From contig NZ_CP037933.1 in NCBI RefSeq assembly GCF_004355225.1, forward strand, positions 744,001 to 808,000: DNA of 64,000 nt, given 5' to 3'. Positions 47,539-56,784 of this stretch are shown piece by piece (positions within the stretch are counted from its first letter, which is position 1; the number at the start of each line of letters is the position of its first letter). The position numbers and the translations under genes are program-made. The notes beneath the pieces are model-generated. The model was given only the letters and a program-made list of their open reading frames with translations, was not told the DNA's origin and ran no database searches. The DNA comes from Flavobacterium nackdongense (GTDB taxonomy: Bacteria > Bacteroidota > Bacteroidia > Flavobacteriales > Flavobacteriaceae).

Positions 47539-48732
47539 ATGGCTAAAAAATGGAATTGGAAAGGGATACTTCCTATCATAATCGCTTTTATGGTGATGGG
47601 CTTTGTGGACATTGTTGCGGTAGCGATCCATCATTTCAAATTGGACTTTGCACTAGCTGATTCGCTCAGTTCGTTGCTGCCCTTCTTGATTTTTGTATGG
47701 TTTTTAATTTTAGCCTTGCCCGCAGCCGCAATCCAACACCGCCTTGGTAAAAAAAACATGCTGAGTTTGGGTATAGGAATCGCAGCCGTGGGGATGCTCA
47801 TTCCAATATTTGAACATTCGATAAGGGCATTGGTAACGGCATTTACATTGGTGGGAATAGGTAACACGATGGGTCAAGTGGCGGCCAACCCACTGCTACA
47901 GGGGCTTGCTGGAATCCAAAAATTGCCGCGATTGATGAATGCAGTACATTTTTTCAAAGTACTTGTGCTGGTTATAGGACTTGTAATTTTACCATTTTTT
48001 GCCTCCGAATTAGGCGATTGGCGTTTCGTATTTGCCTTGTACACATTAATTTCTGTGTTAGCTATAGCGGGGTTGTGTACAACAAAAATCGAAAAGACAG
48101 GCGGTACGAGGGCGCGGTTCTCGGTCCAATCGACCCTGGGCCTGCTCAAAAAGCCAGCGATTTTGATGATGGTTTTAGGCCTTTTTCTCGCAGTCGGGGC
48201 CGATGTTGGAATGTATTCCAGTATTGAAAATTATTTGAATTTTGTTTTTGGTTTATCTGTTGAAAAAGCCAGTATTGGTCTGAATTATTATTTTACTGCC
48301 ATACTACTAAGTCGTTTCCTTGGCACAGTTCTATTGGTAAGGTTTCCAGCGCGAATGTTGCTCATCGCATCCTCATCTTTGGCACTTTTCGGAATTGTTT
48401 TGCTACTTTTTGCGCCGAGTCCGTCCATCGGGCTGATTGCAATTGTGCTGCTTGGTTTCGGAATTGGCAACTGCTTTCCTTTAATTTTTTCGATAACACT
48501 AACCAAAATGCCTGAAAAAGCCAATGAATTATCGGGTTTGCTCGTGATGGCGGTATCCGGAGGCGCTTTCATCCCATACTTGATGGAACTGATTAGCCAA
48601 AACTATGATACCCTTATCAGTTTAATTGTGGTCATTGTATGCTTGGCCTATTTATTTACAATTTCGGTTTTTGAAAGTTTTAAACGCCAACAATTGAAAA
48701 AATACCGAGCGCATTACGTGTCCCAATTCTAA
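47539..48732 (+). CDS. MFS sugar transporter
   Basis: The 397-residue integral membrane protein has about 12 hydrophobic segments and a sugar-porter-like layout (GIGNTMGQVAANPLL and GFGIGNCFPLIFS resemble fucose/glucose-galactose MFS carriers). I chose the ATG at 47539 over an earlier in-frame start at 47422 that would overlap the previous gene and lacks a natural N-terminus. It lies 23 bases after the GH71/99-like gene and probably imports the released sugar in the inner membrane. Confidence 0.85.
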   Translation: MAKKWNWKGILPIIIAFMVMGFVDIVAVAIHHFKLDFALADSLSSLLPFLIFVWFLILALPAAAIQHRLGKKNMLSLGIGIAAVGMLIPIFEHSIRALVTAFTLVGIGNTMGQVAANPLLQGLAGIQKLPRLMNAVHFFKVLVLVIGLVILPFFASELGDWRFVFALYTLISVLAIAGLCTTKIEKTGGTRARFSVQSTLGLLKKPAILMMVLGLFLAVGADVGMYSSIENYLNFVFGLSVEKASIGLNYYFTAILLSRFLGTVLLVRFPARMLLIASSSLALFGIVLLLFAPSPSIGLIAIVLLGFGIGNCFPLIFSITLTKMPEKANELSGLLVMAVSGGAFIPYLMELISQNYDTLISLIVVIVCLAYLFTISVFESFKRQQLKKYRAHYVSQF

Positions 48733-48920
48733 AAAAATAAGGAAAACCAGCCGTTATAAAAATCAAAATTATTTCCCATTTCGAACCAAAAGAAAAAAGG
48801 AAAAGCCGATAAACGGCACTCCAAATAAAAATTGTTTCAAATTCGATTTAAAATTTACATTTTTTTTGATTTTAACGCCCCGATTAAGCCTTTTTTAAGT
48901 AGAAATTAATTCCTCAGTTC

Positions 48921-48928
48921 TAATTTTG
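48921..48928 (+). promoter_or_regulatory. -7 element of the beta-helix gene
   Basis: TAATTTTG is a perfect match to the Bacteroidetes TAnnTTTG box, 41 bases before the ATG at 48970. A clear TTG at the -33 position was not found. Confidence 0.5.
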
Positions 48929-48969
48929 ACTTCAATTAATTTATTAAATAACTAAAAAAAACAAAAATT

Positions 48970-50643
48970 ATGAAAAACACTTACTTTTTGAAAGCGGTAT
49001 TCACACTGATTTTATGTGGATTCTTTTCGATGACCTACGCGGGTACCATTTACTTGTCTGCCACTGGTAATGACAGTAATAATGGACTGAGCATGGGTAC
49101 GGCAGTAAAATCATTCTCGGTTGCGCAAGGATTGGCTGCAGATGGCGATACTATAATGGTTTCGGGGCTTATAGATTTTGTTAATGATCCTGGAAATACT
49201 GCTACTACAACTACATCTGGTCCTTCAACAACGAACAAAGTTGGAATCGTAATAACAAAAAACTTAAACATCCAAGGGACTTCATCGGATACAGATGGAT
49301 TTCAAGGAGTGGATACCCAAACTTTTATAAATACAAGATTTATTCAATTAACTGCTGATTTTACCCTTGGCTTAAAAAATCTAAAATTAATCAATGGAGC
49401 GCTAATAACTGATCTCACAACTGTTGCGGCGGGAGGTGGTGCTATTTTGATGACTAATGGAGCTATTGTTGCTGAAAATGTAGTTTTTGATTCAAACACA
49501 ACATCAGGGCATTCAGCGATAAGTGGAGGTGCAATTTACATTGGTGGTTCTAATGGATCAGGAAAAGCTACATCTTTCAAAAACTGTGTTTTCAATGCAA
49601 ACGAAGGGACAAAAGGAGGTCCAATTTACATCCAAAGCGTTGGTAACGGTGGAAAGATCACTTTTGAGGGTTGTGCCATAACTAACAATTTAGCCAATGG
49701 TACTACAGGAGGTTCTGCTTTCTACATTCGTTTTAACGCTCCAACAGGAAAACCTGAAATTAACATCATCAATTGTACTATAAGAGGTAATAAAGTGACT
49801 GCTAATAATGCAAATGGTGGAGCCATCAACTGGAGTGCAAAAACACCTAATACAGCCTATGTGAACATTGTAAACAGTACCATTACCGAAAATACTACTG
49901 GAGGAAGTTCTACTGCTGGTGCTGGAATATATTTTGCATTCGGAACTAATGCAACAGGAAATTATGGTAATTTAACTGTGAGTAATTGTATCGTAGAAGG
50001 AAACAAAACAGATGCAGGTGTTGCAAGTGATATGCAGGTTAAAGCTGATGCTGCAACGGGTACAGCTCCTGAAAATACTGTTGGTTATATAGCTGTCAAA
50101 AATTCAATGATAGGTGCTGTAACATCCCTTGCGGCTAATGTACCAACAGCTAATATAACTGATGCTACTTATTATAACTACATTACTACTCTTACTCCAG
50201 ATTTGAAAGCGATGCTTGTAAGAAATAATCCAGACGATCTTAAAGTAAGATATTATACTTTAGGAGATGGATCACCAGCGATTACTTTCGGGAAATCAAC
50301 ATTTTTAAGTCCAATTACTACTGACCAATTAGGCAAAACACGTCCTTCTACTACTGATATTAGTGCTGGTTCAGTAGAGAAAAATCCTGTACTAGGATTG
50401 AGAAAAAATCTTGACAGTGCTATCCTAGTCTATCGCAATGCCAACAACCAAATTACCGTTGAAAACAGCACTAACGACTACACTGGGTCGATCACGGTGT
50501 ACAATACACTTGGTCAAGTGGTAGCCAAAACAGCGGCTACAGGAGCAAGAACTACCATTGAAAAATCATTGAACGCAGGAGTTTACATCGTTAGGTTAAA
50601 CACTACAGCGGGTTCAGCTGCGAAAAAAGTAATTATTAACTAG
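48970..50643 (+). CDS. Secreted parallel beta-helix protein with T9SS tail
   Basis: The 557-residue protein has a signal peptide (cleavage near TYA), then a Gly/Asn/Thr-rich right-handed beta-helix with repeats such as NGAIVAENVVFDSNTT, SGGAIYIGG and NGGAINW; this resembles the pectate-lyase/choice-of-anchor Q type. The last ~80 residues (GSITVYNTLGQVVAK...KKVIIN) form a T9SS type A tail. It is probably a surface polysaccharide-binding or cleaving protein; no lyase catalytic residues were clear. It ends with a terminator at 50687. Confidence 0.8.
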   Translation: MKNTYFLKAVFTLILCGFFSMTYAGTIYLSATGNDSNNGLSMGTAVKSFSVAQGLAADGDTIMVSGLIDFVNDPGNTATTTTSGPSTTNKVGIVITKNLNIQGTSSDTDGFQGVDTQTFINTRFIQLTADFTLGLKNLKLINGALITDLTTVAAGGGAILMTNGAIVAENVVFDSNTTSGHSAISGGAIYIGGSNGSGKATSFKNCVFNANEGTKGGPIYIQSVGNGGKITFEGCAITNNLANGTTGGSAFYIRFNAPTGKPEINIINCTIRGNKVTANNANGGAINWSAKTPNTAYVNIVNSTITENTTGGSSTAGAGIYFAFGTNATGNYGNLTVSNCIVEGNKTDAGVASDMQVKADAATGTAPENTVGYIAVKNSMIGAVTSLAANVPTANITDATYYNYITTLTPDLKAMLVRNNPDDLKVRYYTLGDGSPAITFGKSTFLSPITTDQLGKTRPSTTDISAGSVEKNPVLGLRKNLDSAILVYRNANNQITVENSTNDYTGSITVYNTLGQVVAKTAATGARTTIEKSLNAGVYIVRLNTTAGSAAKKVIIN

Positions 50644-50686
50644 TTCCCCACAAAACGGAGCTGTCACATAACAACTTTCAATACAT

Positions 50687-50725
50687 AATGGTAATAATTG
50701 TACTTGCGATAATTATTACCATTAT
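50687..50725 (+). terminator. Intrinsic terminator after the beta-helix gene
   Basis: The arms aatggtaataatt (50687-50699) and aattattaccatt (50710-50722) enclose a 10-base loop and are followed by attttt. Confidence 0.85.
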
Positions 50726-50875
50726 TTTTGAATTTATTACGAAAACGATTTAGTTTTAGAATCAGTGGAAAGAAAAATGGAGTAGTCGTTTTTTGAATCT
50801 CCATACAATTGCGAGCATCAACGTGTAGACCGCTTTTTTTTAAAAAACCAAATCAACGGCAACTTGACAATCCTT

Positions 50876-52261
50876 ATGAAAAAAAATGTTACGCTACTTA
50901 TACTGCTACTCTGTTTCCAATTTCCGGAAACCAGCTGGGGTCAGACTATTGTATATCCTTGGAGAGCTACTACAGCCATAGTAAAAACTGGCGATAGCTT
51001 CGAAGTTTGGTTTAATGCTACAGCAGGTCAAACTATTAAGTCAATACGTTTGCAAGGGCCTTACAACACCGTTGCCACCACTTACAGCCTGCAATCAGGC
51101 CGTTGGATTTATGACATCACCTCATTGAACACCTACAACACAAAAATCACCGTCAAAGTTCCTCAAAAAACGCCTGCTGATCGCTATGATATTATTCTCA
51201 ATACCTCAACGGGACCAGCAACATCATTGGCTGGCGTTAAAGTAATCAAGGACTACAAAGACTCCTATTATATTGTACACTTCTCGGATATTCATGCTTT
51301 CCAAAATGGAAATAAAACAGCTTTAAACCGACTTTCGACTATCGTCGATATGGCTAATATCATCAACCCCGAAATGATCTTCAATACGGGTGATAATTTA
51401 TACCGTCCTAGCGAAGACCGAATGAACCAACTTTTTAGCGGCAATAAAGTATTGGGTCTGAAAGGACTGAATCAACTAAGTGCAGCAACCTTTACAGTGG
51501 TCGGAAACCACGATACCGATTTTGATAAAGTTCCTGAAGAAGGATTTTATCCTGAAAAATCAAAATGGTGGAACCAATGGTGGGGACTGCAAGCCTATAA
51601 TTTCAAATACAATAACGGACGATTTATCGTAATTAATGACGCTTGGATCGGCTTCGATCCGACCAAGCAAATAGAAGAAGCCTCGGTTTGGCTTACAAAA
51701 GCAGGTCCAGGAAATTTGAGGTTGGGAGCCGCACATATTCGCGATTCCGAACTGCTGGATTTGGATAAAAAAGTGAACTTTAACCTAGTTTTAGTTGGAC
51801 ATAATCATCATATCGCCAATACCAATCCGAGCCTATTCAATGCTAAACCGATTCAGTACATATCGAATTCTATGCGCGAACACTTGGAATTTAATTTGTA
51901 TAAAATAAATAGCAAAACAGGCACTGCAGAAGCCGTCGGTAGCCCTACTGCACAAGTAGAATATATCGAAAATCCAAGCGATTTTGACCGTCCTGAATTG
52001 TACAAACCCAAACTGCGACTGACCTACGTTCAACCCAATACGGGCACAATAAAAAATAACACAGCCAGCCTAGTCAATACTTTCTCTTTCCCAATCGAAG
52101 CTGCGCGCATCCGATTTGTGATGCCTTTGGGCAGTAAATACGGAGTTTCTAAAGGCAAAATCGAACAATCTTTCGATGGCCAATCGTACCATATTGTCGA
52201 TATTCAACTCAATATAGAACCCAATAGCACCAACGAAATAACAATTTTTCCTTTGCCATAA
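50876..52261 (+). CDS. Secreted calcineurin-like metallophosphoesterase 1
   Basis: The 461-residue protein has a signal peptide (cleavage near SWG, before QTIVYPW) and an N-terminal beta-sandwich (about 25-120). The phosphoesterase core shows DIH (138-140), GDN (172-174), GNHD (210-213), H287 in AAHIRD and GHNHH (308-312), all metal ligands in place. I chose the ATG at 50876; an upstream TTG lies within a weak leader. There is no T9SS tail. It starts a group of co-directional secreted genes and is a paralogue of the N-terminal half of the gene at 59782. It probably removes phosphate from a surface or glycan substrate; the substrate is inferred. Confidence 0.85.
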   Translation: MKKNVTLLILLLCFQFPETSWGQTIVYPWRATTAIVKTGDSFEVWFNATAGQTIKSIRLQGPYNTVATTYSLQSGRWIYDITSLNTYNTKITVKVPQKTPADRYDIILNTSTGPATSLAGVKVIKDYKDSYYIVHFSDIHAFQNGNKTALNRLSTIVDMANIINPEMIFNTGDNLYRPSEDRMNQLFSGNKVLGLKGLNQLSAATFTVVGNHDTDFDKVPEEGFYPEKSKWWNQWWGLQAYNFKYNNGRFIVINDAWIGFDPTKQIEEASVWLTKAGPGNLRLGAAHIRDSELLDLDKKVNFNLVLVGHNHHIANTNPSLFNAKPIQYISNSMREHLEFNLYKINSKTGTAEAVGSPTAQVEYIENPSDFDRPELYKPKLRLTYVQPNTGTIKNNTASLVNTFSFPIEAARIRFVMPLGSKYGVSKGKIEQSFDGQSYHIVDIQLNIEPNSTNEITIFPLP

Positions 52262-52310
52262 TACAATTCAATGATTTTCAAGTCGTAAGACTTCAACAAA
52301 ACCCAACACA

Positions 52311-54770
52311 ATGAAAAGAATTAACTATCTATTAGCCTTGCTCCTAATTAGCCTATTTTCGACACTCTCTTCCTATTCGCAAGATATAGGAGCCACTTTT
52401 TGTTGGCATTTCGAAGAGATCTATGGTGGGCATGCGCATTCCTATAACCAATCGATTGTCACGGAAAACCTACCTACTACTGCTGTTTCCCCAAAAGCCC
52501 GATGGGAAGGTATGGATCAATGGTGGGAAAATATGGTCGAAGAGGTGGATTATGCCGGATTGGACTATGTAGCCTTGCTTTCAAGAGGCACGCAACCCAA
52601 TCAAACTAAAGATTTGGGCGCGGGAGACCCTAAGCATATTAAGACTATGGTAAAATATATGCAGGACCGTGCAGCCAAATTTAAACTGGCCATTTTTGAC
52701 GATTGTCCCAATTCTTGGACGGCGAGCCGTAACTATAATCTCTACGGAAAAGACTCTAGCCAATACGAGTTATTTGATTGTGGCAATGCCGACAATTATA
52801 AATACATCTGGGATTACAACCTAAAACTAGCATTCGAAAACATCCCGGATAATATGCGTTACAAAATAGACAATCGCCCAGTTATTATCTTTTGGTCGGT
52901 AAAAGATACCTGGATGTCCAATATGGAGGGTAACCTTTCTAAGATTATTGCTCATATCAAACAAAAATGCCAAGCGGATTTTGGTTTTTTACCTTACCTC
53001 ATCGTAATGTCGCCTTGGTTTGACAGAGATTCTTCCTTAACTCCTGCTATGGTAGATGCGGCTCATGGCTGGTTTTCCTCTGCAGGAGGAACTTCATTTT
53101 CCCTGACCAATCTCAACAATTTCAAAGCGGGTGTTTGTGTTCCCAGCTTTGTAAAGCCAGTGGAACAACCCAATGGTTCCTTGTATCCTTACATGAATGT
53201 AAAAGACCAAGGAGACCGTTTGCGCTACGGTTTGGACAATACGGTGAAAGCAGGAGCCAATTTAACTTTGGTCGAAGGCTTCACCGATGCTGCCGAAGGA
53301 GCGGCGCTATGGCGCAGCAACGAAGAAGGGACCAAGCAATATTACGACTATCCTAATCAAAGATTGAATATTTTAAGAAGCTATACGAAAAATCCGTACC
53401 CTTTCAGCCTAAAAATGGAAACGGAAGCTTGTGATTTCAACAATGATTTAACGGCAGGAAATAGTGGCAATTCTTTTTCCTACAGCAGCGCAACATTCAA
53501 CAGAAATCTGGATATATTAAAATGTTCCGATACAGGAGGTGGTTGGTTTGTAACCAATACCGAAGCCACCGAATGGATGGAATGGAGAGAACTGCCTTTG
53601 GTTCCTGAAAATAAATTTGAAATCCGGTACAAATCGACTGCTGCTGCTTCTATTTTTATCTCAATAGATGGCGTAGCTCAACCTACAGTAATACTTCCGG
53701 CAACCAATAGCGCTTGGACGACGATTGACGCAGGAACATTTATCAACGGTGCAAATAGCGCACGTACTGTTCGATTGACCATTGCATCTGGTTCGCCAGA
53801 CATTAACTATTTTACCAGAACAAACCTGAATACAGGACCAGTAAATGTATCCTCTGTGGCCGTAACACCGGCTGCAGCTAGCGTAGTCAAAACCAAAACG
53901 CTCCAATTAGTAGCGGCAGTTAGCCCTTCGTATGCGACGAACACCAAGCTAACTTGGTCTAGTAGCAATACCTCAATCGCAACGGTCGATGCTTTCGGTT
54001 TGGTAACAGGTCTTGCACTAGGAACAGCTACCATTACCGTCACTACTGAAGATGGAGCAAAAACCGCCACCGCTGAGATTTCAGTAGTAAACCCTTCGAC
54101 ACAAATCACCCTTCAGGCGGAGGATGCCCTTTTATCAGGAGCCACTATAGCCGCCAATAATGCAGGCTATAACGGCACTGGCTTTGCAGACTTTAATGGT
54201 GCTGCGGGCGATTACATCAAATGGACTGTCGCAGTACCTGCAGCAGGGAATTATGATTTAACTTTTAGATACGCCGTTGCAAGTGGCAACAGACCCTTAA
54301 ATCTATCTGTAAACGGTACAGTAGTAGTTGTAGCAATGCCATTCCCAGGAACAGGTGCTTGGAATATTTGGAAAACGGTAAGTAGCACACAAGCACTAAA
54401 AGCGGGTGTTAACGAAATTCAATTGACTGTCGGTACAGGCAATGGTGGCAATATCGATGAATTAGTAGTGACCAATGTTTCCAATCTTGGTACAAATGAC
54501 ATCGAAGCTTATCAAAAAGAAAAATCAGTGGCTGTCTATCCTAATCCCTACAAAGGCGGTGATTTATCAGTGGAATTAACTGGTTTTAACACTCAAAATG
54601 AGGTAAAAATCAAAATCCTGAATCTCATTGGACAAGAAGTGTACCACACCTCAATAAGCCAATCCAATCGTGCCGATATAAATCTTTCAGGCAAATTAAA
54701 CGAAGCCATTTACTTTGTTTCCATTGAATCTGGAAACACTCAGATAGTAAAAAAATTGATCGTGAAATAG
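52311..54770 (+). CDS. DUF5010-like glycosidase-type protein with Big_2, CBM and T9SS tail
   Basis: The 819-residue protein has a signal peptide (cleavage near SYS, before QDIGATFCW), then a DUF5010-like barrel domain (about 25-365; GGHAHSYNQSI, AIFDDCPNSW and RPVIIFWSVKDTW are shared with the paralogue at 56785), then a small beta domain (370-505), a Big_2 Ig-like domain (about 508-595), a CBM6/35-like module (about 600-720) and a T9SS type A tail (ends KKLIVK). DUF5010 is placed near GH71/99-type barrels; I infer a glycan-cleaving role. It starts 49 bases after the phosphoesterase gene and ends with a terminator. Confidence 0.75.
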   Translation: MKRINYLLALLLISLFSTLSSYSQDIGATFCWHFEEIYGGHAHSYNQSIVTENLPTTAVSPKARWEGMDQWWENMVEEVDYAGLDYVALLSRGTQPNQTKDLGAGDPKHIKTMVKYMQDRAAKFKLAIFDDCPNSWTASRNYNLYGKDSSQYELFDCGNADNYKYIWDYNLKLAFENIPDNMRYKIDNRPVIIFWSVKDTWMSNMEGNLSKIIAHIKQKCQADFGFLPYLIVMSPWFDRDSSLTPAMVDAAHGWFSSAGGTSFSLTNLNNFKAGVCVPSFVKPVEQPNGSLYPYMNVKDQGDRLRYGLDNTVKAGANLTLVEGFTDAAEGAALWRSNEEGTKQYYDYPNQRLNILRSYTKNPYPFSLKMETEACDFNNDLTAGNSGNSFSYSSATFNRNLDILKCSDTGGGWFVTNTEATEWMEWRELPLVPENKFEIRYKSTAAASIFISIDGVAQPTVILPATNSAWTTIDAGTFINGANSARTVRLTIASGSPDINYFTRTNLNTGPVNVSSVAVTPAAASVVKTKTLQLVAAVSPSYATNTKLTWSSSNTSIATVDAFGLVTGLALGTATITVTTEDGAKTATAEISVVNPSTQITLQAEDALLSGATIAANNAGYNGTGFADFNGAAGDYIKWTVAVPAAGNYDLTFRYAVASGNRPLNLSVNGTVVVVAMPFPGTGAWNIWKTVSSTQALKAGVNEIQLTVGTGNGGNIDELVVTNVSNLGTNDIEAYQKEKSVAVYPNPYKGGDLSVELTGFNTQNEVKIKILNLIGQEVYHTSISQSNRADINLSGKLNEAIYFVSIESGNTQIVKKLIVK

Positions 54771-54786
54771 TGGTTTGTCAAAGTGG

Positions 54787-54826
54787 AATAAGGTGGTGCA
54801 TCAATTGTTACCACCTTATTTTTTTG
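54787..54826 (+). terminator. Intrinsic terminator after the first DUF5010 gene
   Basis: The arms aataaggtggt (54787-54797) and accaccttatt (54810-54820) enclose a 12-base loop; a T run follows to 54826. Confidence 0.9.
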
Positions 54827-54886
54827 GGATTTTGAATCCTTTTCATTCAAAAAAATGACGCATAAAACTTAAAATAATTTCAAAAA

Positions 54887-56722
54887 ATGAGCAAAAAATT
54901 CATCACAAGCGTAGCGGTACATCTTGGTTTACTTTTAACCAATTCATTACTTTATTCGCAGATTATAAATTATGCCCCCGTTCAAGAATTGGCACGAATC
55001 AAAGACCCTGAAATCAATGAAATCAGTGGTGTTGCCAGTTCCTATAACCGTCCTGAAACATTTTGGATACACAATGACTCGGGAGATCTGCCAAGAATTT
55101 TCTTGGTCGACAAGGCGGGTAACACACTCACGGTAGGTACAATTGCCAATGCCTCGGCCAACGATTGGGAGGATATTGCCTCTTTTCAACTGAACGGTAC
55201 CTCCTATTTAATCATCGCCGATATTGGGGATAACGCCTCTGCCAGAACGCAATATAGCCTTTATATCATCGAGGAACCTAAACCGAATCCCGATGGCAGC
55301 TATCCAAGCTCCTTCCCAATTCAAAGAAGAATCAACTTTACCTACGACACGGGTGCGCAGAATTGCGAATCGCTGGCGGTCGATGTGCAAAGCGGAAAAA
55401 TTCTTTTAGTGAGCAAAACAAGTTACGGGGGAACCCAAAAAATCCGCTATGTTCATCAATTGCCACTCTCGGTTGCTAGTGGAACCGTAACTGAAGTCGC
55501 TCAAAAGATTCAAGAATTTGGCACTATTGCCGAGGCTACCACGGGGATGGATATATCCAACGATGGTAGATATGCCATCATACATACTGTGTTGGATGGG
55601 AATTTTGAGTTTACTCGCAATCAAAATGAAACTTGGGCCGAAGCTTTTGTTAAAGAGCCCCGCAGAATAGGAATTCCGGAGGAGCGAGGTTACGAAGGGA
55701 TTTGTTACGGAACAAATGGTATTGATTTATATCTAATGAAGGAAGGGCTTAATTCACCCATACTATTTTATCAAGGTACTGTCAACAATACCATTACCAA
55801 CGTAAGTTCTGTAGCGGTTACGCCAAAACTAGCCAGCATCAACATCACTACGACAGTACAATTAGCCGCCTCCGTAGCGCCAACTGATGCCACAAATCCC
55901 AAAATAATTTGGTCCAGCAGTGACCCTTCAATTGCAATGGTTGACAGCAAAGGCTTAGTGACGGCGGTCGGTATCGGAACAACAAAAATTACCGCCACTT
56001 CCGAAGACGGAGGCAAAACAGACAGCGCAGACATCACCGTACTAAATCCAACCACACTGATTACGCTTCAGGCTGAGGATGCATTTTATTCAGGTGCGCT
56101 TTTAGGCACTAATCAATCGGGATACAATGGAACTGGTTTTGTGGATTTTGTTAATGCCACCGGTGATTATATCAAATGGACGGTGACCGTACCCACAGCA
56201 GGAAATTATGAGTTGAGTTTTAGATATGGTTTAGGCAATACTGCTCGACCACTCCAATTAAAAGTGAATGGAACTGTAGTGGTAGCTTCATTGCCTTTTC
56301 CCTCAACAACACTATGGTCTAATTGGCAAAATGTAATCAGTATCCAAGCATTAAATGCAGGAACTAACGAAATACGGTTAACTACTATCGGTTCTAATGG
56401 CGGCAATATCGACCAATTACAAGTCACCAATGCGACAAACTTGGGTACAAAACCAGCGGAATCCATTGAAAAAAAAACCATCCATCTGTATCCCAATCCC
56501 TATCAAGAGGGTAAATTAACAGTGGTATTAAACGGTTTTGACACTCAAAATGAGCTGAAAATCAAAGTTCAAAATCTCCTTGGGCAAACCATTTACCAGA
56601 CAACGATACGCGAATCCAATCAGGCTGTTTTAGACCTTTCGGGCAAATTGAACGAAGCCATTTACTTTGTTTGTATCGAATCGGGCGACACTCAAGTAGT
56701 AAAAAAACTGATGGTACATTAA
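54887..56722 (+). CDS. Beta-propeller-like secreted protein with Big_2, CBM and T9SS tail
   Basis: The 611-residue protein starts with a signal peptide (cleavage near LYS, before QIINYAP). Residues about 35-295 look like a six-bladed-propeller/SdiA-regulated-like domain (EISGVASSYNRPETFWIHND, DWEDIASF, IADIGDNA, CESLAVD). A Big_2 domain (about 300-388), a CBM6/35-like module (about 390-520; LQAEDAFYSG, GYNGTGFVDF) and a T9SS type A tail (about 530-611) follow. It may bind or cleave a surface glycan or peptide; its activity is unknown. It lies between the two DUF5010 genes, 116 bases after the first and 62 before the second. Confidence 0.78.
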   Translation: MSKKFITSVAVHLGLLLTNSLLYSQIINYAPVQELARIKDPEINEISGVASSYNRPETFWIHNDSGDLPRIFLVDKAGNTLTVGTIANASANDWEDIASFQLNGTSYLIIADIGDNASARTQYSLYIIEEPKPNPDGSYPSSFPIQRRINFTYDTGAQNCESLAVDVQSGKILLVSKTSYGGTQKIRYVHQLPLSVASGTVTEVAQKIQEFGTIAEATTGMDISNDGRYAIIHTVLDGNFEFTRNQNETWAEAFVKEPRRIGIPEERGYEGICYGTNGIDLYLMKEGLNSPILFYQGTVNNTITNVSSVAVTPKLASINITTTVQLAASVAPTDATNPKIIWSSSDPSIAMVDSKGLVTAVGIGTTKITATSEDGGKTDSADITVLNPTTLITLQAEDAFYSGALLGTNQSGYNGTGFVDFVNATGDYIKWTVTVPTAGNYELSFRYGLGNTARPLQLKVNGTVVVASLPFPSTTLWSNWQNVISIQALNAGTNEIRLTTIGSNGGNIDQLQVTNATNLGTKPAESIEKKTIHLYPNPYQEGKLTVVLNGFDTQNELKIKVQNLLGQTIYQTTIRESNQAVLDLSGKLNEAIYFVCIESGDTQVVKKLMVH

Positions 56723-56784
56723 ACACTAATAAAATGCTATTACTATAACCAAAAAAATGAATTATTAACTTAAACTATAACACA